A stretch of 64,000 bases of DNA from Sulfuritalea sp. (GCA_030247575.1 JAOTRV010000008.1:62001-126000), one strand, 5' to 3'; positions 32,706 through 42,314 are shown, numbered from the stretch's first letter. Numbers and translations are program-made. Notes: generated from the letters alone by a model not told the origin.

Positions 32706-32954
32706 TGGGTGACTCCTGGTGTGCGGTACGGCTCGGCACTTCAATTGCCATGAAGGAATCATGGGTTTGTGCACACGCAGCATCCTAGGCCTGTCCCAGA
32801 CGGCAGCCTTGATATCGGTCAAGCTTAAACAAGATCGGCGGCACGACCCGAAGCGGGCGCCGCCGGAGCGTGCCTGCGTCCGGGCGTGAGAAAACCGGTC
32901 GCAGCGTCGCGGAAAGCGCCTCGCCCGCCGGGTGTCCGGCGGCGCGAGTCGCGG
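32706..32954. promoter_or_regulatory. napD upstream region with FNR-like box
   Basis: TTGAT-ATCG-GTCAA at 32809-32822 matches the FNR/ANR consensus at nine of ten positions, about 104 bp before the napD start. This separates nap control from the ccm operon upstream. Oxygen-limited induction of nap is inferred. Confidence 0.65.
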
Positions 32955-34235
32955 TCAGGGATTGACTTGGTCTATCACGATGCGCAGGCCTTTTACCCCG
33001 GGCTTCACTGCGCCGCTCTTGCCGGTGAGATCGCCGCTGCCCGGCGTCGCCTGGCCGGATTTCGAGATGCGCACTTCGACGCGCACCTGCTCGGCAGAGG
33101 AAATGATGGCACTGGGCATCACCGCCTGGCTGTCGTCGAGCACGAAGTCCAGCGGCAGATCGGCGGCGCGCGCTCGTTGGGCCGCGAGAGGCATGCGGGG
33201 GCCATCGACGGCCCGGGCAAAAATGAAGACGACGTCGTCGGGATTGACCTTCGCCTTCAAGGCAGGGGAAAGCTCGACGCGGCCGCTGACCGACTTCCCG
33301 GTCGCTTTTGCGGCGGATGTCTTGTCCTTGCCGGCTGCCGCACGATGAACCTCGTCCTGGGGCGCTGCAGCTCCCGCCAGCATGTCACTGCGTGGCAGCT
33401 TCGGTCGCGCACCGCCGCTGCGTTCGAGGGCCTTGGCGATATTGGCCTCGACCATCTGCGCATCTTCGCTGCCGGGTTCGAGTTGCGGCAACAATCGCTG
33501 CCAAAGCGCTGCGGCCTCGGCATGGCGGCCGCTGGCGAAGGCTTCACCACCGCCCATGAACAGGGCCAGCATGTTGGCGGGTTCAAGACGCAGCGCCTGC
33601 TGAACCAGCTGGCGCGAACGCTCGTCGAATCCGTTGTTCTTCTGCACCAGCAGTTCCGCAAGTTCGGCGAGAAGTTCGGCGTTGCGGTTCAATTCGGGGC
33701 CGACCCGGTTGAAAGCCCGTTCGGCGTCGTCCCAGCGGCCCAACGATTTGTAGGAGCGCGCCAGCATGACCCATCCCTCGGGATTGTCAGGGCTGTGCTC
33801 GAGCTTCTTCGCCAGCTTGGCGGTGAGTTCCTCCATGCCCGCCGTGGCGCGCTGTGCCTGCATGTCGCCGGGCAGCACCGCCGCGGGACTGCCCAGCAGC
33901 GCATACAGCCCAACCGCCATCAGGGGCACCAGGATCGCTATCGCAATGGCGTTGCCGCGACCGAAACCGGAGGCAACCGCAACTTCCGTGGCTGCCGTAT
34001 CGTCGATGAGTTGCCGCTCCAGTTCCTCCCGCGCCTCGGCGAAATCTGCAGAGGACAGCACGCCGCTGGCCCGGTCCCGCTCCAGTTCGCCAAGGCGGTC
34101 GCGATGAATCGCGACGTTGAGCGCGGGCAGAGAGTCGACGCTGGCGACACGGCGCGAGGCAAGCCACCACGGGCGCAAAAGAATTGCCAGCGCGACGACG
34201 ACCAGCGCCGCCACTGCAAGATAAAAGGAAGTCAT
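32955..34235 (-). CDS. ccmI: Cytochrome c biogenesis protein CcmI
   Basis: 426 residues: two N-terminal membrane helices (about 3-22 and 95-113) flanking a coiled cytoplasmic loop, TPR-type repeats (about 135-260, e.g. NPEGWVMLARSYKSLGRWDDAERAF), and a C-terminal domain (about 315-420) as in CycH/CcmI. It holds apocytochrome c for the haem lyase. Part of the loop (RRVASVDSLPAL) coincides with a dispersed short repeat. Confidence 0.92.
   Translation of the reverse strand: MTSFYLAVAALVVVALAILLRPWWLASRRVASVDSLPALNVAIHRDRLGELERDRASGVLSSADFAEAREELERQLIDDTAATEVAVASGFGRGNAIAIAILVPLMAVGLYALLGSPAAVLPGDMQAQRATAGMEELTAKLAKKLEHSPDNPEGWVMLARSYKSLGRWDDAERAFNRVGPELNRNAELLAELAELLVQKNNGFDERSRQLVQQALRLEPANMLALFMGGGEAFASGRHAEAAALWQRLLPQLEPGSEDAQMVEANIAKALERSGGARPKLPRSDMLAGAAAPQDEVHRAAAGKDKTSAAKATGKSVSGRVELSPALKAKVNPDDVVFIFARAVDGPRMPLAAQRARAADLPLDFVLDDSQAVMPSAIISSAEQVRVEVRISKSGQATPGSGDLTGKSGAVKPGVKGLRIVIDQVNP
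34133..34154 (+). repeat. Dispersed short repeat, copy 10 (inside ccmI)
   Basis: About 20 of 22 bases match the consensus. Antisense to ccmI; encodes RRVASVDS in the cytoplasmic loop. Confidence 0.65.
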
Positions 34236-34696
34236 GAGTTGGACTGGTCCAGCAAGGCCGCGGCGCGGCGGCGTTCTTCTTCGGAAAGTTCAGGTGCGGC
34301 GCTCTCCGTGGCGCGCCGCCGCAGGAACGCAATCAACGCGCCGATGCCGCCGGCCAGCAGCAGGAAGGGTCCGCCCCAGAGCAGCCAGGTGGTCGGTTTC
34401 ACCGGCGGCCGGTAGCGCACGAAATCGCCGTAGCGCGCGACCATGAAATCGAGAATTTCCTTGTCTGTCTTGCCTTCGGCAATCATCTTGCGAATCTCGC
34501 GGCGTAGATCCTGCGCGAGTTCGGCATGCGAACCGGACAGCGATTCGTTCTGGCAAACCAGGCAGCGCAGTTCTTCGCTGATCGCCACCATGCGCTTTTC
34601 AATCTCCACGTCGGCCGCCATCGGCGCCGCTTCCCTGGCCATGGCCGCGCCGGCGAACAGCAGAGTGCAGCAGAGCACCAGGGTGCGCAGCTTCAT
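34232..34696 (-). CDS. ccmH: CcmH thiol oxidoreductase
   Basis: 154 residues: signal peptide, the LRCLVCQNESL motif (Cys45, Cys48) reducing the apocytochrome CxxCH thiols, and a C-terminal membrane helix (about 105-127). Overlaps the ccmI start and ccmG stop by 4 bases each. Confidence 0.95.
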   Translation of the reverse strand: MKLRTLVLCCTLLFAGAAMAREAAPMAADVEIEKRMVAISEELRCLVCQNESLSGSHAELAQDLRREIRKMIAEGKTDKEILDFMVARYGDFVRYRPPVKPTTWLLWGGPFLLLAGGIGALIAFLRRRATESAAPELSEEERRRAAALLDQSNS

Positions 34697-35217
34697 TTCG
34701 ACAACTCCGCGACCAGTGGCAGGATCTGCGTCTTCAGCGATTCCGGCGTAATCGGACCGGTGTGCTTCATGCGGATCATGCCGGACTTGTCGATGACATA
34801 GGTTTCCGGCACCCCGTAGACGCCGTAATCGATGCCGACACGGCCGTCGGCATCGACCGCGGACAGCAGGTAGGGATCGCCGAACTTCGCCAGCCAGTTC
34901 TTCGCATCGGCGAGCTGATCCTTGTAGTTCAGGCCGACAACCGGTACCGTGCCCTCTTTGGCAAATGCCACCAGCAAGGGATGCTCCTGGCGGCAGGAGA
35001 CGCACCACGAAGCCCAGACGTTGAGCAACCAGACCTTGCCCTTCATGTCGCCCGGCGAAAAACTCTTGTCGGCGGCGGCCAGTTGCGGCAACTTGAACGC
35101 CGGCGCCGGCTTGTCCTTCAGCGGCGACGGCACGTCGCGGGGATTGAGGGTAAGGCCGATGGCGAGAAAAATCAGCAGCACGAAAAACACTGCAAGCGGA
35201 ATCAGAAAACGTTTCAT
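34693..35217 (-). CDS. ccmG: CcmG/DsbE thioredoxin-like protein
   Basis: 174 residues, N-terminal membrane anchor (about 3-23), thioredoxin fold with WASWCVSCRQEHP (Cys72, Cys75) and cis-Pro GVPETYVID. Periplasmic reductant in the CcmFGH haem ligation branch. 4-base overlaps on both sides. Confidence 0.96.
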   Translation of the reverse strand: MKRFLIPLAVFFVLLIFLAIGLTLNPRDVPSPLKDKPAPAFKLPQLAAADKSFSPGDMKGKVWLLNVWASWCVSCRQEHPLLVAFAKEGTVPVVGLNYKDQLADAKNWLAKFGDPYLLSAVDADGRVGIDYGVYGVPETYVIDKSGMIRMKHTGPITPESLKTQILPLVAELSK

Positions 35218-37157
35218 GCCGGCAGCCCCGCCGGAATTCCTGTCCCTGCCCTGACGCGCAGGCGGTAACGCCGGTCGAGCATGGCGATGAAGCCGCCCAG
35301 GCCCATCAACAGGCAACCGCCCCAGATCCAGTCGACGAAGGGTTTGTAGTAAACCCGTACGCTCCACGCGCCCGACTTGTCGAGCGGTTCGCCGAGCGAG
35401 ACATACACATCACGCGTAAAGCCGGCGTCGATCGCGGCTTCAGTCATCGGCATCTGCGACGAGAAATAGTTGCGCTTTTCCGGATGCATGGTCTTCAATA
35501 TCTTGCCCCCCTTCGACAACTCGACAGTTCCCACGGCAGCGCGATAGTTGGGCCCGGGAGCCTCTTTCACCCCGACCAGGCGGAAGCCATAGCCGCCCAC
35601 CTGCACGGTATCGCCCGGCTCCATGCGGACATCCTTTTCCTCCTGATAGCCGCCGACCATCGCCACGCCGATGACGAATACGGCAATGCCGAAATGGGCG
35701 ATATGCATGCCCCAGAAGGCAGCGGTCGGCCGGCCCGCCTTCATGCGGTCCATGATCTGGAACACGCCGCTGGCAATGATCCATACGGCCAGCAGTGAAC
35801 TCATCGCGGTAAGCGGCGTCCAGGCGCCCATCAGCAGCGGCAGGACGATGCCGGCAATGACGGCCAGCACCATGCTCATCCGCAGGCGGCGCGCGATGGC
35901 CTTGAGGTCGGCGTGCTTCCAGTGCGCCAGGGGGCCGATGGCCATCAGCACCAGCAGCGGCACCATCACCGGGACGAAGACCGCATTGAAGTAGGGCGGT
36001 CCCACCGAAAGCTTGCCCATGCCGAGCGCATCGATCAGCAGCGGATAGAGCGTGCCGAGCAGCACGCTGCCGGTGGCGACCACCAGCAGTACGTTGTTCA
36101 TCAGCAGCATGGTTTCGCGCGAGACCAGCCCGAAACGGCCGCCGGCGCTGACCTTGGGCGCGCGCCAGGCGAACAGCATCAGCGAGCTGCCGACCACGAT
36201 GGCGAGCAGCACCAGGATGAATACGCCGCGGCGCGGATCCGAGGCGAAGGCATGCACCGAGGTCAGCACGCCGGAGCGGACCAGGAAGGTGCCCAGCAGC
36301 GACAGGGAAAACGCCGCTATGGCCAGCAGCACGGTCCAGTTCTTGAAAGCGCCGCGCTTCTCGGTCACGGCCAGCGAATGGATCAGGGCGGTGCCCACCA
36401 GCCAGGGCATGAAGGATGCATTTTCCACCGGATCCCAGAACCACCAGCCGCCCCAGCCCAGCTCGTAGTAGGCCCACCAGCTGCCCAACGCGATGCCCAG
36501 CGTGAGGAACACCCAGGCCGCCGTGGTCCACGGTCGCGACCAGCGCGCCCAGGCCGCATCGAGCCGGCCGGAAATCAGCGCCGCGATGGCAAAGGCAAAG
36601 GCCACCGAGAAGCCGACATACCCCATGTAGAGCATCGGCGGATGGAAGACCAGGCCGGGGTCCTGCAGCAGCGGATTGAGGTCACGCCCTTCCGCGGCGG
36701 CCGGCAACAAGCGCTCGAAGGGATTGGAAGTAAACAGGATGAACGCCAGCAGGCCGATGCCGACCAGCCCCAACACCGCGAGCACGCGCGCCACCATGAC
36801 TTCAGGCAGCCGGCGCGAGGCCAGCGACACGGCAGCGCCCCAGCCGGCCAGCATCAGCACCCACAGCAGCAAGGAACCTTCGTGACCACCCCAGACGGCG
36901 GAAAAACGATACAGGGTCGGCAACTGCGTGTTGGAGTGACCGGCGACGTAGCTCACCGAGAAGTCATTGGCGAGAAAGCTTTGCGCCAGACAGGCGAAGG
37001 CGATAGCGATCAGCAGGAACTGCGTTTGCGCCGCCGGCCGCGCGAAAGCGATCCATTGCGCTTGTCCCCGCTGTGCGCCGATCAGCGGCAGCACACCCTG
37101 CGCAACGGAAACCACAAAGGCGAGGATGAGGGCGAAGTGTCCGAGTTCGGGGGTCAT
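35214..37157 (-). CDS. ccmF: CcmF haem lyase subunit
   Basis: 647 residues, about fifteen membrane segments, with the tryptophan-rich haem-handling motif GWGGWWFWDPVEN and conserved His loops (YVAGHSNTQLP, TSVHAFA). Takes haem from holo-CcmE and ligates it to apocytochromes. ATG at 37157 is chosen over one 27 bases upstream by family alignment. Confidence 0.96.
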   Translation of the reverse strand: MTPELGHFALILAFVVSVAQGVLPLIGAQRGQAQWIAFARPAAQTQFLLIAIAFACLAQSFLANDFSVSYVAGHSNTQLPTLYRFSAVWGGHEGSLLLWVLMLAGWGAAVSLASRRLPEVMVARVLAVLGLVGIGLLAFILFTSNPFERLLPAAAEGRDLNPLLQDPGLVFHPPMLYMGYVGFSVAFAFAIAALISGRLDAAWARWSRPWTTAAWVFLTLGIALGSWWAYYELGWGGWWFWDPVENASFMPWLVGTALIHSLAVTEKRGAFKNWTVLLAIAAFSLSLLGTFLVRSGVLTSVHAFASDPRRGVFILVLLAIVVGSSLMLFAWRAPKVSAGGRFGLVSRETMLLMNNVLLVVATGSVLLGTLYPLLIDALGMGKLSVGPPYFNAVFVPVMVPLLVLMAIGPLAHWKHADLKAIARRLRMSMVLAVIAGIVLPLLMGAWTPLTAMSSLLAVWIIASGVFQIMDRMKAGRPTAAFWGMHIAHFGIAVFVIGVAMVGGYQEEKDVRMEPGDTVQVGGYGFRLVGVKEAPGPNYRAAVGTVELSKGGKILKTMHPEKRNYFSSQMPMTEAAIDAGFTRDVYVSLGEPLDKSGAWSVRVYYKPFVDWIWGGCLLMGLGGFIAMLDRRYRLRVRAGTGIPAGLPA

Positions 37158-37269
37158 GGCGCTGACTCCGCCGGGCCGTCCCAAAGAGGCAGCCGTTCAA
37201 CGACCTGACCCCGGCTTGCCGGGGGAACCAAGATCACCCCCTTTCCCGGAAAGGGGGACGGGGGGAAAG
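37158..37269. other. ccmF-ccmE gap with two strong hairpins
   Basis: Two perfect inverted repeats: CCCCGGC-TT-GCCGGGG (37209-37224) and CCCCCTTTCC/GGAAAGGGGG (37237-37257). It is the only long gap in an otherwise overlapping operon. No U-run follows on the minus strand, so it is not a clear terminator. Confidence 0.6.
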
Positions 37270-37698
37270 TCATGGTTTACCTTTCTGTGCCTGGTCGATG
37301 GCATGCTTGGCTTCGGGGGGCATGTAGTTCTCATCGTGCTTGGCCAGCACTTCCGTTGCGGCAAAGACACCGTCGCTGCCCAGTCTGCCCTGCACCACGG
37401 CACCCTTGCCGTCGCGAAACAGGTCGGGAAGGATGCCGGTGTAGGCGACAGGAATTTCCTTGGCCGTGTCGGTGATGATGAAGCGCACCGTCATGTCCTG
37501 GCGTTTGATCGAGCCTTCCTTGACCAGCCCGCCGATGCGGAAGGCCTTGCCCTGTGGCGCCTTGCCGGCAGCCACTTCAGTGGGCGTGACATACAGCGCG
37601 ATGTTGCTGTCGAGTGCGTTCAGCGTCAGCATCGCGGCAACCGCCAGCGACGCCAGGCCCCCGGCAATCAGGGCGATGCGTTTCTGTCTTGGTTTCAT
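37270..37698 (-). CDS. ccmE: CcmE haem chaperone
   Basis: 142 residues, N-terminal membrane anchor, OB-fold beta barrel, and the covalent haem ligand His121 in [12 protein letters not shown]. Carries haem from CcmABCD to CcmF. Overlaps ccmD by 4 bases. Confidence 0.96.
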   Translation of the reverse strand: MKPRQKRIALIAGGLASLAVAAMLTLNALDSNIALYVTPTEVAAGKAPQGKAFRIGGLVKEGSIKRQDMTVRFIITDTAKEIPVAYTGILPDLFRDGKGAVVQGRLGSDGVFAATEVLAKHDENYMPPEAKHAIDQAQKGKP

Positions 37699-37889
37699 TG
37701 GGATCGTTGTTGGAGTTCGAGTTCGTCGGCGAGTCGTTCGCGGATCAGGCTCTTGCGAACCTCGCTAAGACGCCGCTTCGCCAGAAAAGGTTCCGCGATC
37801 ATGAGCAGCGCGCAGGCGCCGAAACTGCCCCAGACGTAAAGGGCATAGCCGCCCATGGCGAAGAACTCGCCGACGCTATTCCACTGCAT
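37695..37889 (-). CDS. ccmD: CcmD
   Basis: 64 residues, one membrane helix (about 14-33) followed by a charged tail. Small partner releasing holo-CcmE from CcmC. Overlaps ccmC by 14 bp and ccmE by 4. Confidence 0.9.
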   Translation of the reverse strand: MQWNSVGEFFAMGGYALYVWGSFGACALLMIAEPFLAKRRLSEVRKSLIRERLADELELQQRSQ

Positions 37890-38616
37890 GCTTCACCCAT
37901 TCCGTGTGTCGTTCGCGTTCGAGGATGATGGCGCGCACCCGGGTCAGCGCCACGGCGATCGAATACATCCAGAAGCACAGCGCCATCAGCAGCATGCCCC
38001 AGAGCATGGTCTGCGCCATCGACGGCGCCTTGGTGAGATTGATCGTGGAGCCCTGATGCAAGGTGTTCCACCATTTCACGGAAAAATAGATGATGGGAAT
38101 ATTCACCACGCCGACCAGTGCCAGGATCGCCCCGGCCTTGTCGGCGCGACGCGGATCATCGATCGCCGCCTGCAGCGCCATGAAGCCGAGATAGAGGAAG
38201 AACAGGATCAGTTCCGATGTCAGCCGCGCATCCCACACCCACCATGCGCCCCACATCGGCTTGCCCCACAGTGCACCGGTCCACAGCGACAGCGCCGCCA
38301 TCAGGGCGCCGGTGGGCGCCAATGCCTGCGCCATCATGCCCGACACGCGCGTGTTGAGCGCCAGTCCGAGCCCCGCCCAGAAGGCCATCACCAGATAAAT
38401 GAACATCGACATCCACGAGGCCGGCACATGGACGAAGATGATCCGATAGCCCTCGCCTTGCTGCGCATCCGTTGGCGCGACAAAGAACGAAATCCACAGA
38501 CCGGCGATACCGAAGGCGGCGGTCGCGGCCCAGAACCACGGGATCATGCGCCCGGCCAGCGGATAGAAGCTCTGCGGGCTGGCGAACTTGAACCAATGAA
38601 TAATCGACTGTCTCAC
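37876..38616 (-). CDS. ccmC: CcmC haem exporter subunit
   Basis: 246 residues from a GTG start overlapping the ccmB stop by 4 bases (GTGA). Six membrane helices and the tryptophan-rich motif WGAWWVWDARLTSE; periplasmic His loops present (YRIIFVHVPASWM). Loads haem onto CcmE. Confidence 0.94.
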   Translation of the reverse strand: MRQSIIHWFKFASPQSFYPLAGRMIPWFWAATAAFGIAGLWISFFVAPTDAQQGEGYRIIFVHVPASWMSMFIYLVMAFWAGLGLALNTRVSGMMAQALAPTGALMAALSLWTGALWGKPMWGAWWVWDARLTSELILFFLYLGFMALQAAIDDPRRADKAGAILALVGVVNIPIIYFSVKWWNTLHQGSTINLTKAPSMAQTMLWGMLLMALCFWMYSIAVALTRVRAIILERERHTEWVKHAVE

Positions 38617-39278
38617 TCCAATGCAATCCTCAAAGCGGCCGTGGTCGCCCACGGCGCAAAAAATCCAGCCACTACCAACATCGCCGCCAGCAGGGACAAA
38701 TGCCCGCCCGCATCGAGACCCGCAATGTGGGCCTCTACCGCCCCTGCCCCGAAAATCAGCGCCGGGATGTAAAGCGGCAGTACCAGCAGCGCCAGCAACA
38801 CACCACCGCCGCGCACCCCGAGCGTCAACGCCGCACCGATCGCGCCGATCAGCGACAGCAATGGAGTACCCAGAAACAGGGCCAGCGTCAGAATGCCCAA
38901 AGTCGACGCGTCGAGATCGAACTGCAAGCCGAGTACCGGCGCCAGCAACACCAGCGGCAAACCACACAACAGCCAGTGCGCCAGTATTTTACCGGCAACC
39001 AGCAGGCCCAAGGGCGATGGCGACAAGGCCATCTGTTCCAGCGTGCCATCGAGGTGATCGGCCGAAAACAGTCGCGGCAAGCCGAGCAGCGTCGCCAGCA
39101 GTGCGGCAACCCACAGGATGCCGGGCGCGATCTTCTTCAGCAGCACGGGTTCCGGCCCTATGCCCAGGGGAAACAGGCTGGTGACGATGACGAAAAAGAA
39201 CACGGCCGTCAGCACCTCGCTCTTGCGCCGCAGGGCGAGCAGGAGGTCGCGACGAACCGTCGCGAGAAAGGCGCTCAT
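38613..39278 (-). CDS. ccmB: CcmB ABC permease
   Basis: 221 residues, six membrane helices, with the family start ATVRRDLLLALRRKSE and the FSADHLDGTLEQMALSP loop. Membrane part of the CcmAB transporter that energises release of holo-CcmE. 4-base overlap with ccmA. Confidence 0.95.
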   Translation of the reverse strand: MSAFLATVRRDLLLALRRKSEVLTAVFFFVIVTSLFPLGIGPEPVLLKKIAPGILWVAALLATLLGLPRLFSADHLDGTLEQMALSPSPLGLLVAGKILAHWLLCGLPLVLLAPVLGLQFDLDASTLGILTLALFLGTPLLSLIGAIGAALTLGVRGGGVLLALLVLPLYIPALIFGAGAVEAHIAGLDAGGHLSLLAAMLVVAGFFAPWATTAALRIALE

Positions 39279-39874
39279 AGCACCAGCGCCTTGCCACCTG
39301 GCACCGGCAGCGGCTGGTGGCTGGTCAACACCGCCATGCCGCCGCCGGCCAGATGCTCGGCGATCAATTCACCAAGCAGCTTCACTGCGGCGACATCGAG
39401 CGCGTTGAAGGCTTCGTCGAGCACCCACAGAACCGCGGGACGCGTCAGCAGCCGCGCCAGCAGGACGCGCCGCTTCTGTCCGGCCGACAACACGCGCACC
39501 GGTAGCTCCTCGCGGCCGCGCAGGCCGAGCCGGATCAGCGCGGCCATCGCAGCCCGCTCATCGAGTTCAATGCCGTCAAGCGCGGCGGCGAGACGCAGAT
39601 TCTCGAGCGGCGTCAGGTCTTCCTTGACGGCGGCATGGTGCCCGAGATAGATCAGGTCGCGGCGGAATTCGATCGAGGGCGTCGGCTCGCTGCGCCAGCG
39701 GATCTCACCTGCATCGGCCGGGGAAAGGCCGACCAGAAGACGCATCAAGCTGGTCTTGCCGGAGCCGTTTTCGCCCTGCACGTGCAGCCACTCGCCTGCG
39801 GCGAGCGAAAATCCGACGTCGGCAAACAGGCGGCGTTCACCGCGGGAACAGGCGAGACCTGAAACATCGAGCAT
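39275..39874 (-). CDS. ccmA: CcmA ABC ATPase
   Basis: 199 residues: Walker A GENGSGKTSL, signature LSAGQKRR, Walker B LWVLDEAFNALD, and switch His in SHQPLP. First gene of ccmABCDEFGHI on the minus strand. Compact ATPase of normal length. Confidence 0.95.
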   Translation of the reverse strand: MLDVSGLACSRGERRLFADVGFSLAAGEWLHVQGENGSGKTSLMRLLVGLSPADAGEIRWRSEPTPSIEFRRDLIYLGHHAAVKEDLTPLENLRLAAALDGIELDERAAMAALIRLGLRGREELPVRVLSAGQKRRVLLARLLTRPAVLWVLDEAFNALDVAAVKLLGELIAEHLAGGGMAVLTSHQPLPVPGGKALVL

Positions 39875-39918
39875 GGGCCGATTGTGCCCGAAACGGGCTC
39901 AGTAGGGCTTGCGCCGCA

Positions 39919-40809
39919 TCAAGCGGCCCGCCGCGGCGGCAGCAATACCGAGGCGATCGCGGCCAGAACCAGCACCAGCGCAGCGAAATCCTGCCAGTGC
40001 GGGGCTTCCTTCAAAAAGATCATTCCGCTGAAAACTCCTACCACGGGAATGATCAGGGAGCCGAGCGATGAAACGGAAGCCGGCACCATCTGCACCAGCT
40101 TGTTCCATGCCCAGTAGCAGAACAGCAGGCCGATGAAGACGTTGTACCAAAAGCCGAACATGGGCCAAAAGCTGACCCGGCCCCATTCGACGCTGTCCAG
40201 CGCATGCCCGGCCAAGGCCATGGGTACCCCCCCCAGCAAGGCCTGCCATGCCGTCAAGGAGGTAATGGGCATCGGCAGCGGATTGGCCTTGTAGATTACC
40301 AGGCCTGCGGCCCAGAAAATCGCGGCGACGATCATCAGCAGTACGCCTACGGGGGCGCTACCGAGCTTCTCCAATTCGGTGCCGATCAGCAACGCCATGC
40401 CGCTCATGCCGAGGAGCAGCCCGATCAGCCGGCGCCGGGTCAGGGGCTCATTGAGAAACCAGACCGAGAGCAGCGCACTCCAGAGCGGCATGGTGTAGCC
40501 GAGGATGGCCGCGCGTCCCGAGGGCAGCATGCTGACGCCATAGATCGCGAAAATGTTCCAGCCGACGATGTTGCACGACGCCAGAGCGATCAGTTGCGGC
40601 CAGCGTCCCGCCGGCACTTTCAAGGACTGACCGGAAAACCATGCGATGGCGAACAGGCCGAAGGAAGCCAGCACCATGCAGTCGCCGCGAAACATCAAGC
40701 GCGGAATCTCGGTGATCACCACTTTCATGATCGGCCAGTTGAAGCCCCAGCCAAGGGAGAGCAGGCCGAGCAGGACGAGGCCGGCGCGCGGGATGGGAGC
40801 GGAAGACAT
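39919..40809 (-). CDS. EamA/DMT family transporter
   Basis: 296 residues, ten helices in two EamA repeats (about 12-140 and 150-290), with WGFNWPIMKV and GRAAILGYTMPLWSALLS. Export of amino acids or metabolites is typical. Start at 40809 excludes an unrelated 96-residue extension. Divergent from 40854. Confidence 0.88.
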   Translation of the reverse strand: MSSAPIPRAGLVLLGLLSLGWGFNWPIMKVVITEIPRLMFRGDCMVLASFGLFAIAWFSGQSLKVPAGRWPQLIALASCNIVGWNIFAIYGVSMLPSGRAAILGYTMPLWSALLSVWFLNEPLTRRRLIGLLLGMSGMALLIGTELEKLGSAPVGVLLMIVAAIFWAAGLVIYKANPLPMPITSLTAWQALLGGVPMALAGHALDSVEWGRVSFWPMFGFWYNVFIGLLFCYWAWNKLVQMVPASVSSLGSLIIPVVGVFSGMIFLKEAPHWQDFAALVLVLAAIASVLLPPRRAA

Positions 40810-40853
40810 GGTGCGCGAGTGTCGCACGGCAGTGCGGGCTTTACAATCCGCCG

Positions 40854-41933
40854 ATGTCCTCCCTCGCCCTGCTGCCTTTGCTCGCCATTGCAGCCCTGCT
40901 CTCGCTGGCGACAGCAGGGGTGTTGCTGATCGCGACGCACTCGACACCGCAACTGGCTGCCCACCTGGCGTTCGCACTGGGGGCGATGCCGCTGATTCTC
41001 GCCGCCATGAGCTATTTCGTCCCGGTGTTGACCCGCAGCGGCGCAGCGGGTGCCGCTGCGCGCTGGCCGCCGCTGCTGGCGTGGACCGGAGGAGCACTGG
41101 CGGTTGCCTCGTTCGCCACCGATTTTTCGCCGGTGCGCCTCAGTCTGGCCGCGGCACTCGGCGGGTTGGCGGCGCTGAGTCTCGGTGCCTGGACCCTTAA
41201 CCGGACGCGCCGCATGTTCGGCCCCCGCCATAGGGGGCTGGACTGGTATCTGGCCGCGCTGGGTTTCCTGTTGCTGGCGCTGCTGGCGGTTCTGCTGATG
41301 CCGGCATTCCCCTCACAGCGCAATGCGCTGCGCCTGTTTCACCTGCATGCCAATCTGCTCGGCTTCGTCGGGCTCACCGCGTTGGGCACCTTGCAAGTCT
41401 TGCTACCCACCTCGCTTGGGAAGCCCGATCCTGCCGCAGCATTGCGTCTGCGGCACGACCTCAAATGGGCGGCAGTCGGCGCGCTGCTGATAGCCATCGG
41501 CGCGTCCTCGCCGCTGCCGGCGGCAGCGTCCTTGGGCGCGACGGCCCTTGCGCTGCTGGGAACGGCGTTCTACGTTGCCGTCGTCCTGCGCCTGCTGCGC
41601 GCATGGCACGCCGCGTTCGGCAGGGATCTGCTGCTGCAACTTCATGGCGCGGCACCGTCCTTGATGGCAGCCACGCTGGGCTTGCTCGGCATGCTCGCGC
41701 TGGGTGCAGCCCATGGAGCCGACTGGCTACCCGCGCGCCCGGCGATTGCCGGTTTCGTCATTGCCTTCCTGCTGCCGCTGGTAAGCGGTGCCGCCGCCCA
41801 TCTGTTGCCGGTCTGGCTGCGGCCGGGGGCACAGGGGCCGTGGCATCAGGCGCTGCGTGCCAGACTGTGCCGCTGGGGTGGCGCACGCGGCCTGATGCTG
41901 TTGCTTGTTGGGCTGGTGGTCACCCTTGCCTGA
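40854..41933 (+). CDS. Polytopic membrane protein with conserved histidines
   Basis: 359 residues, about ten to eleven membrane segments. FHLHANLLGFVGLTALGTLQVLLPT contains an H-x-H like those in haem-copper-oxidase-related or NnrS-like proteins; another His lies in AHLLPVWLRPG and in LLLQLHGAAPSLM. It resembles unnamed betaproteobacterial proteins of this sort. A haem-binding or NO-related role is possible but unproven. Confidence 0.7.
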   Translation: MSSLALLPLLAIAALLSLATAGVLLIATHSTPQLAAHLAFALGAMPLILAAMSYFVPVLTRSGAAGAAARWPPLLAWTGGALAVASFATDFSPVRLSLAAALGGLAALSLGAWTLNRTRRMFGPRHRGLDWYLAALGFLLLALLAVLLMPAFPSQRNALRLFHLHANLLGFVGLTALGTLQVLLPTSLGKPDPAAALRLRHDLKWAAVGALLIAIGASSPLPAAASLGATALALLGTAFYVAVVLRLLRAWHAAFGRDLLLQLHGAAPSLMAATLGLLGMLALGAAHGADWLPARPAIAGFVIAFLLPLVSGAAAHLLPVWLRPGAQGPWHQALRARLCRWGGARGLMLLLVGLVVTLA

Positions 41934-41967
41934 AGCAACGAATGCTGGATGGACCCTCAGTCGCGGG

Positions 41968-41993
41968 TAATATAGGAATGCGATAGCATATTA
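41968..41993. promoter_or_regulatory. Nested inverted repeat upstream of the HTH gene
   Basis: Outer arms TAATAT/ATATTA enclose ATGC-GATA-GCAT, 29 bp before the start codon. A plausible site for the encoded HTH protein. Confidence 0.35.
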
Positions 41994-42022
41994 TTTCAAC
42001 CACCACAGAGCAGGAGACCATC

Positions 42023-42241
42023 ATGGCCCGCAAGAAGAAGCTGGATTTCAGCGACATCGCTACCGATCGTAAGAAAGAAAATCTCAATCAGAAGGATTTC
42101 TGGGCGCGGTACGGCGTCACCCAATCGGGTGGTTCGCGCTATGAATCCGGCCGCAATATTCCCAAGCCGCTGGCGATTCTGCTCTGGCTGCACCGGTCCG
42201 GAAAGATCAGCGACAAGGATCTCGCCGATGCGCTGAAGTGA
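42023..42241 (+). CDS. Small XRE-like helix-turn-helix protein
   Basis: 72 residues with a single HTH (LNQKDFWARYGVTQSGGSRYESGRNIP, about residues 21-47). Good ribosome binding site (GCAGGAGACC) before ATG at 42023. Probably a DNA-binding regulator; targets unknown. Followed by a strong terminator. Confidence 0.85.
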   Translation: MARKKKLDFSDIATDRKKENLNQKDFWARYGVTQSGGSRYESGRNIPKPLAILLWLHRSGKISDKDLADALK

Positions 42242-42314
42242 TTGTTTTCGGGTAAGAGTGGCGCCAGGAGTCGTCGCTGGCCAGGTTTCCGTGCCCCCCG
42301 GCAACGCGCCAAGA

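Noticed and set aside
35913-37208. 431-codon plus-strand frame opposite ccmF
   Set aside because: Antisense shadow of ccmF.
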